A stretch of DNA of 64,000 bases from Neobacillus bataviensis. Its GTDB lineage: Bacteria > Bacillota > Bacilli > Bacillales_B > DSM-18226. The first letter of the stretch is position 1; the number at the start of each line of letters is the position of its first letter. The position numbers and the translations under genes are program-made. Below the pieces are notes generated by a model. The model saw nothing but the letters and a program-made list of their open reading frames with translations. It searched no databases and was not told where the DNA came from. Where the stretch lies: the NCBI RefSeq assembly GCF_019969725.1, contig NZ_JAHXYW010000005.1:372001-436000 (forward strand), read 5' to 3'. Below are positions 59,248 to 64,000 of this stretch, one piece after another.

Positions 59248-60309
59248 TTATCTATTTCGTACTGTGGTAACTAGTAAAACGCGCATCATTTTAATTAATG
59301 GACGGTAGTTCTTGCCGACAAGCCCAACGGTTTCCGCAATCAATTCTATTAGAATCAATAAAACGAGAATGAGGAAGACTCCTCCCATTAGCTTTGCCTG
59401 TGAAAAGATAATCGCCGCAAGACCGAAGAATGCTGCCATTGCATAAATGATTAACACTGTTTGACGATGGGTAAAGCCAGAACGGAGCAGACAGTGGTGT
59501 AAATGCGACTTATCTGGTGCAGATAATGGCTTCTTATTCACAATTCGGCGAATAATCGCAAAGAAAGTATCAGAGATCGGTACGCCGAGAATAATAACAG
59601 GAACAATAAAGGAAATTAGTGTTACATTTTTAAAACCTAACAAAGATAAAACGGAAATCATATAGCCCAAGAATAAGGCACCTGTATCACCCATAAAGAT
59701 TTTGGCCGGGTGGAAATTGTAAAGCAAAAATCCAAGAGTACTTGCTAGAACGATAGAGGCAACAGCTGTTACATAGCCATCACCCATGATAATCGCCATT
59801 CCAGAAATGGTAATCAAGGCAATGGAAGAAACACCGGCAGCTAGTCCGTCTAAACCGTCAATTAGATTGATAGCATTGGTTATCCCGACAATCCAGATAA
59901 TTGTCAGCGGGATACTAAAATAACCGAATTCAATTTGGCCGCCAAATGGCAGGTTGATAAATTGAACATGAACGCCGCCCCAGATAACCACAATGGCTGC
60001 TGCAGCAATCTGAGCAACAAATTTAATTTTCGCCGAAAGCTCTAACATATCGTCTAGTATTCCAGTAATGACAATGATAATGCTACCTATGATAATCGGC
60101 AGCGCATATTGTCCTCCAGGACGCATTACTAACAATCCGATGATAAAGCTTAGGTAAATGGCTAATCCGCCAAGACGCGGCATGATTTTTTGATGCACTT
60201 TTCGTTGATTTGGTTTATCAGTAGCCCCAATTTTGAAGGCAAGTTTTTTTACTAAAGGCGTAAGAAGAATAGAACTAAAAAAACATAATATCAGGGTGAT
60301 GTAGATCAT
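59248..60309 (-). CDS. Second TagO/WecA-like polyprenyl-phosphate GlcNAc-1-P transferase
   Basis: 353 residues, closely related to the copy at 51712-52776 along its full length (shared NAINLIDGLDGLAAG, LGFKNVT, KSHLHHC). It has the same catalytic Asp and His motifs (DDMLELSAKIKF, FMGDTGALFLGY). The ATG at 60309 is chosen for GAGGAGG at the right spacing. One copy may serve wall teichoic acid and the other a separate glycopolymer or exopolysaccharide made with the adjacent GT4 enzyme; the sequence alone does not decide which. Confidence 0.92.
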   Translation of the reverse strand: MIYITLILCFFSSILLTPLVKKLAFKIGATDKPNQRKVHQKIMPRLGGLAIYLSFIIGLLVMRPGGQYALPIIIGSIIIVITGILDDMLELSAKIKFVAQIAAAAIVVIWGGVHVQFINLPFGGQIEFGYFSIPLTIIWIVGITNAINLIDGLDGLAAGVSSIALITISGMAIIMGDGYVTAVASIVLASTLGFLLYNFHPAKIFMGDTGALFLGYMISVLSLLGFKNVTLISFIVPVIILGVPISDTFFAIIRRIVNKKPLSAPDKSHLHHCLLRSGFTHRQTVLIIYAMAAFFGLAAIIFSQAKLMGGVFLILVLLILIELIAETVGLVGKNYRPLIKMMRVLLVTTVRNR

Positions 60310-60536
60310 CATGATCCTCCTCATATAGTTGGCCGTAACCATCTAGGTTACTAGAAAGTTAGTTATCTATTTAACAATCAATTACATAACAACTTAACGA
60401 ATGTACCATGTGGATTATAACACAGCTAAAATTTATTTTAAATAGATTTTCCTTTTCAAGTAAATGACTAATTATTTCATATTTTCCATAAACTTCATAG
60501 TTACTATTTTAATAGATGAAATTCAATAAAAGGGCA

Positions 60537-61649
60537 TTAGCTTAAGCCCCTTACATCTTCCACTTGGTACAACTGAATGACGCGGTCTGTCATAATGTCT
60601 TGATCGTTTTCCTTCGCCATTTCTAAACCGTTTCGAATAAGCTCCTGTTTCACTTCTGTCGATTCAAGGACCGTTATAATTCCTTTTTTTAGAGAATCGG
60701 TGCTATTCACTTCTACCAGAATTCCGTTGCCTTCATCGAGAAGATACTTAAGCCCGCCCACATTGGTTCCAACCACTGGCGTTCCACAAGCCATCGCCTC
60801 AAGGGCCACAAGCCCGAACCCTTCAATATGTGAGGGCAGAATAAACACTTCTGCAGCGGCCATCCATAAAGCAACCTCTGCTTGGTTTTTAGTACCAAGA
60901 AAATGAATACTTTCTGTAAGCCCTTTTTCTGCTATCATCGTCTTGATTTTTTGAAAATAGCCTTGATCCTTATTTGAACCAAGTATGTACAGTTCATAAT
61001 CTGGATAATCATTTTTGAGAAGGCTGTAAGCCTCAATCAATTCATTAACACCTTTTTGTTCAATGATATTTCCCACAAACAATAATGGAGTCTTCCCCTC
61101 TGGAATTCCGCATTGCTTCCGAGCCTGCACTTTATCAACCTGCTTAAAAACATTCAGGTTTACCCCCATATTAATGAGAGAAAGTTTTGACCGCGGCACC
61201 GCAAAGTCTTTTTCAAGGGTGGCAAATAATTCTTGGCCAACCGCAATGACGTGGTCGGCATCTGCTAAAATGCTTCTTGTCATAGTTTGAATGCGTCCGC
61301 TTTTCTTCACCATTTTATCAATGTCGCCGCCATGTGCAGTGACGATAAAACGGGCTCCGAAAAGCTTTTTGTACCACTTCGCAAGCCAGCCGCTTGGGAA
61401 CACATAATGGGCATGGACAACAGATGTTCTGCTCCCTTTAAAAAGCAGATGAACTCCAAACTTGAGCATCCAGTTCCCATATTTCTTCAGCAAATTCAGC
61501 TTACCTTTGTTCGGATTGTCAATCGCAAGGACATCTACATCCAAACCCTTGCTGCGCAGTGCTTCTACTTGATTTTTCACAAAGATTCCAAAGCTCTTAT
61601 GCTCGCTCGTCGGATACATGTTTGAAATGACGGTTACTTTATTTTTCAT
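60537..61649 (-). CDS. GT4-family glycosyltransferase
   Basis: 370 residues with the GT-B fold: N-terminal VISNMYPTSEHKSFGIFVKN, VVHAHYVFPSG and VTAHGGDID; C-terminal NIIEQKGVNELIEAY and the catalytic EGFGLVALEAMACGTPVVG (EX7E). It makes retaining glycosidic bonds from a nucleotide sugar. Sugar and acceptor unknown. The gene lies 227 bases from the second tagO and may be part of the same glycan pathway. CAGGAGA precedes the ATG. Confidence 0.9.
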   Translation of the reverse strand: MKNKVTVISNMYPTSEHKSFGIFVKNQVEALRSKGLDVDVLAIDNPNKGKLNLLKKYGNWMLKFGVHLLFKGSRTSVVHAHYVFPSGWLAKWYKKLFGARFIVTAHGGDIDKMVKKSGRIQTMTRSILADADHVIAVGQELFATLEKDFAVPRSKLSLINMGVNLNVFKQVDKVQARKQCGIPEGKTPLLFVGNIIEQKGVNELIEAYSLLKNDYPDYELYILGSNKDQGYFQKIKTMIAEKGLTESIHFLGTKNQAEVALWMAAAEVFILPSHIEGFGLVALEAMACGTPVVGTNVGGLKYLLDEGNGILVEVNSTDSLKKGIITVLESTEVKQELIRNGLEMAKENDQDIMTDRVIQLYQVEDVRGLS

Positions 61650-61788
61650 GAAATCTCCTGTTGGACTTACATAGTTCTTATTAATATACCATGAAATTTG
61701 ACGAATTACACAAACTAAAAGTTACATATTCGTTTCAATTTCTTATCATTTGACATTTTTCAACAATATGTGTGGATTTCCTACTATA

Positions 61789-61797
61789 TGTTATAAT
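61789..61797 (+). promoter_or_regulatory. Extended -10 promoter for the MBOAT gene
   Basis: TGTTATAAT on the + strand, 37 bases before the TTG start at 61835. No good -35 at the usual distance. Confidence 0.5.
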
Positions 61798-61834
61798 ATC
61801 ATCATTGTTTTATTATCATAAGGAGGTACGCAAT

Positions 61835-63277
61835 TTGTTATTTAATTCCTACATATTTATCTTCGTGTTCTTTCCAATAGTATTCGTATCTTACTATTTG
61901 CTTTTGAACTTAAAAAACAAAAGTGTCGCGAAGATCTTTTTTGTTATTGCCAACCTTTATTTTTACAGTTATTGGAATGTTAAGTATTTACCGATTATTC
62001 TTTCATCGATTGCAATAAATTTCACCTTGGCAACCATACTTAACAAAATTCAAAAGCAGGGTATAAAAAGAACCGTCTTAACAATAGGCATTTTGTTTAA
62101 CATTAGCTTACTTGGATACTACAAGTATTACGATTTCTTTATGACCAACGTCAATGCTGTTTTCAAAACAGACTTTTCTCTGTTACATCTGGCTCTGCCG
62201 TTAGCCATTAGCTTCTTTACCTTTCAGCAAATTGCTTACTTAGTTGACACCTTCCGCGAAGGAACGAAGGAATATTCCTTGCTTGATTATGCATTCTTTG
62301 TTACCTTCTTCCCTCACTTGATTGCTGGACCGATTGTCCATCATCGGGAAATTATCGACCAACTAAGAGACGGAACAAATTATAAGATTAAATTGAATAA
62401 TATCGCTTCAGGGCTTTATATTTTTTCAATTGGACTATTTAAAAAGGTTATCATTGCAGATACACTGGCTGGATGGGCCAATACAGGATACACCAATATT
62501 GCAACATTAACATTGTTTGACAGCTGGGTTACTACCTTAGCCTATACGTTCCAATTATATTTTGATTTTAGCGGGTATTGTGACATGGCAATTGGATTAG
62601 GTTTATTTTTTAATATCAAGCTGCCTGTTAACTTTAACTCACCTTATAAATCACTTGATATTCAGGATTTCTGGCGCAGATGGCATATGACTTTAGGCCG
62701 CTTCTTCACCCACTATCTTTATATTCCGCTTGGTGGAAGCAGAAAAGGCAATGTCCGCACGTATATAAACTTATTTATCATCTTTTTTGTCAGCGGTATT
62801 TGGCACGGAGCCGGATGGACGTTTGTCATTTGGGGAATCTTGCATGGTGTTGCCAGCGTCATTTACAGATTTTGGTCCACATTAAATATCAGGCTGCCAA
62901 AGCTTGTCGCTTGGTTTATCACTTTTTTATTTGTTCATATTGCCTGGGTATTTTTCCGTTCGCCTGATTTAACGACTGTTAAATTAATGCTGACAAAAAT
63001 GTTTAGTCTTCAAGGGTTTCATTTCCCAGACCGTCTGACAGCGTTCTTTAATGAAACACTTGGAACTCATTTTATCGCGGCGGCCTATTATTTTGATTTA
63101 AAACTGATCCTTCTCTTTGCTTTAATTCTTGGTATTGTTGTATTCGCCAAGAATTCAATCGAACGCTTGAATACCTTTAAACCTAATTATCGCACTGCAG
63201 CATTCATTAGTCTTATTGCAGTGATTTCGTTGCTATATTTGAGCAGAGTCAGCGAATTTTTATATTTTAAATTTTAA
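61835..63277 (+). CDS. MBOAT-family O-acyltransferase (AlgI/DltB/PatA type)
   Basis: 480 residues, about ten to eleven membrane helices. It starts LFNSYIFIFVFFPIVFVSYY, the usual MBOAT opening, and carries DFWRRWHMTLGRFFTHYLYIPLGG and the catalytic His in SGIWHGAGWTFVIWG. These enzymes move acyl (often acetyl) groups across the membrane to extracellular polymers. The start is TTG at 61835 with AGGAGGTACG 4-5 bases upstream. The next gene looks like its secreted-domain partner, as in alginate and peptidoglycan O-acetylation systems. Substrate unknown. Confidence 0.92.
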   Translation: MLFNSYIFIFVFFPIVFVSYYLLLNLKNKSVAKIFFVIANLYFYSYWNVKYLPIILSSIAINFTLATILNKIQKQGIKRTVLTIGILFNISLLGYYKYYDFFMTNVNAVFKTDFSLLHLALPLAISFFTFQQIAYLVDTFREGTKEYSLLDYAFFVTFFPHLIAGPIVHHREIIDQLRDGTNYKIKLNNIASGLYIFSIGLFKKVIIADTLAGWANTGYTNIATLTLFDSWVTTLAYTFQLYFDFSGYCDMAIGLGLFFNIKLPVNFNSPYKSLDIQDFWRRWHMTLGRFFTHYLYIPLGGSRKGNVRTYINLFIIFFVSGIWHGAGWTFVIWGILHGVASVIYRFWSTLNIRLPKLVAWFITFLFVHIAWVFFRSPDLTTVKLMLTKMFSLQGFHFPDRLTAFFNETLGTHFIAAAYYFDLKLILLFALILGIVVFAKNSIERLNTFKPNYRTAAFISLIAVISLLYLSRVSEFLYFKF

Positions 63278-63290
63278 GGGGTTTACCATC

Positions 63291-64000
63291 ATGTCATATA
63301 AAAAATTCCTTGCTATTTCTGCCATTTTGGCATCCTTTTTCATTATTTTAGTTTCGGTCGTAATGTATAAACTTGACCCGTTATTTTATTTTAGAAAACC
63401 TGATCTGTACAGACCGCAATATATTGCGACAGAACGTTATCAAATGCCAGGATTTTTGAAAAATCAAGATTACGATACCGTTTTTACTGCTACCTCAATG
63501 GGGCGTAATTTCCGCGAAAGCTATGTAAATGAAAGGCTGGGCGTTAAATCCTTTAACGCCTCTTTACCAGCATCGACTGCCAAGGAACAATCGATGGTTG
63601 CAGAAGCGGCGTTTCGAGACAAGCCCCAGTTAAAACGCGTTATCTGGGAACTCAATTATTTTTCCTTTGCAGGTGATCCTGACTGGGTAACGGGACCACC
63701 AAGCGATTTCCCTACCTATATGTACGATAAATGGAGATTCAATGATATTCGTTATTTGTTCAGTTCTTATTCGATCGAGGTCCTTTATAATAATCTAATG
63801 GCGAATAAAGCAGGGGATGAGCACCGAAGGGATATTGAATCACTTTACAAATTTGGTCAGGTTGCCCCGATCGAATCAATCGACCATATTAAAACTACGC
63901 TAAAGAATGTAGAGCCTTTGGAACAATTACCAAGCTACGAAAAATCATCGGTCCAAATCGAATCCTTTAAGGAAAATGTGATTTCTCTTGTAAAAGCACA
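63291..64000 (+). CDS. Membrane-anchored partner of MBOAT acyltransferase (SGNH-like), 3' end cut by window
   Basis: 236 N-terminal residues are visible: one membrane helix at about 5-27, then an extracytoplasmic domain with TVFTATSMGRNFRESYVNER, which could be the nucleophile block of an SGNH-type fold, and LKRVIWELNYFSF. AAGGGG precedes the ATG; the gap from the MBOAT stop is 13 bases. Such genes follow MBOAT genes in DltB/DltD, AlgI/AlgX and PatA/PatB-like pairs and complete the acyl transfer to the polymer. The C-terminal catalytic residues are outside the window, so this is a contextual call. Confidence 0.7.
   Translation, partial: MSYKKFLAISAILASFFIILVSVVMYKLDPLFYFRKPDLYRPQYIATERYQMPGFLKNQDYDTVFTATSMGRNFRESYVNERLGVKSFNASLPASTAKEQSMVAEAAFRDKPQLKRVIWELNYFSFAGDPDWVTGPPSDFPTYMYDKWRFNDIRYLFSSYSIEVLYNNLMANKAGDEHRRDIESLYKFGQVAPIESIDHIKTTLKNVEPLEQLPSYEKSSVQIESFKENVISLVKA

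Noticed and set aside
1..64000. tRNA, rRNA, insertion sequence or prophage genes
   Set aside because: No cloverleaf with CCA end, rRNA core sequence, transposase, integrase or phage structural gene was recognised on either strand.

Overview
The window looks like a chromosomal segment of a low-GC Gram-positive spore-former of the Bacillaceae. Much of it follows the Bacillus subtilis order minJ-ctpB-(peptidoglycan hydrolase)-ftsX-ftsE-cccB-yvjA-prfB ... secA ... hpf ... comFC-comFA-degV-degU-degS-yvyE-tagO. Ribosome-binding sites are strong AGGAGG types, TTG and GTG starts are common, most operons end in clear intrinsic terminators, and prfB keeps its programmed frameshift. No tRNA, rRNA, CRISPR array, phage or transposase gene was seen.

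Region by region. (1) 1-3.6 kb: a metal or redox group (4Fe-4S protein cut by the window edge, a His/Met-rich membrane protein, a YdhK lipoprotein), an unknown membrane protein and a chromate transporter. (2) 3.8-7.1 kb: a cytochrome bd operon cydA-cydB-cydS, with a possible ATT-started mini-ORF in front, then bcrC. (3) 7.2-14.7 kb: a YkoGH-like two-component system, a CmpB-type membrane protein, an ABC-2/TetR efflux locus and an FMN-dependent azoreductase-like gene with MarR-type operators. (4) 14.9-17.2 kb: a KimA-type potassium importer behind a clear c-di-AMP (ydaO) riboswitch. (5) 17.3-27.1 kb: the division and wall block minJ, ctpB, an M23 hydrolase, ftsX, ftsE, then cccB, yvjA and prfB.

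(6) 27.3-38.4 kb: an accessory island between prfB and secA. It holds a SEC-C/TPR protein and seven minus-strand genes for extracellular electron transfer: two NapC/NirT-type membrane cytochromes (10 and 12 haems), a membrane TPR protein, a membrane NHL beta-propeller, two paralogous secreted six-haem cytochromes and a seven-haem protein with an Ig-like front end. That is 41 CXXCH motifs in one cluster. The six-haem pair has the haem-motif order and flanking residues I recall from Geobacter OmcS, the filament-forming cytochrome. The cluster is therefore a candidate Gram-positive cytochrome-wire or conduit system, with electrons passing from menaquinol through the NapC-type proteins to surface cytochromes. 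I regard this as the main discovery candidate.

(7) 38.9-45 kb: secA (inverted relative to its usual neighbours), a small haem-oxidase-like membrane protein, a DUF5667 secreted protein, a DUF1028 protein and hpf. The flagellar block that lies between hpf and comFC in B. subtilis is absent. (8) 45.4-50.7 kb: comFC, comFA, degV, degU, degS. (9) 51-64 kb: yvyE and an envelope or polysaccharide region with two tagO paralogues, a 1464-residue double nucleotide phosphoesterase with wall-binding repeats, an LCP transferase behind an ECF-sigma promoter, GtrA, a GT4 glycosyltransferase, and an MBOAT acyltransferase with its partner (cut by the edge).

A second unexplained signal runs through the intergenic regions: five short arrays of degenerate repeats with an almost exact 21-bp period and a core close to ATTYCGCGGA, at 3.7, 18.7, 23.9, 41.5 and 47.8 kb. 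A separate motif, GTGTCAGGCAC, recurs around comFC/comFA.
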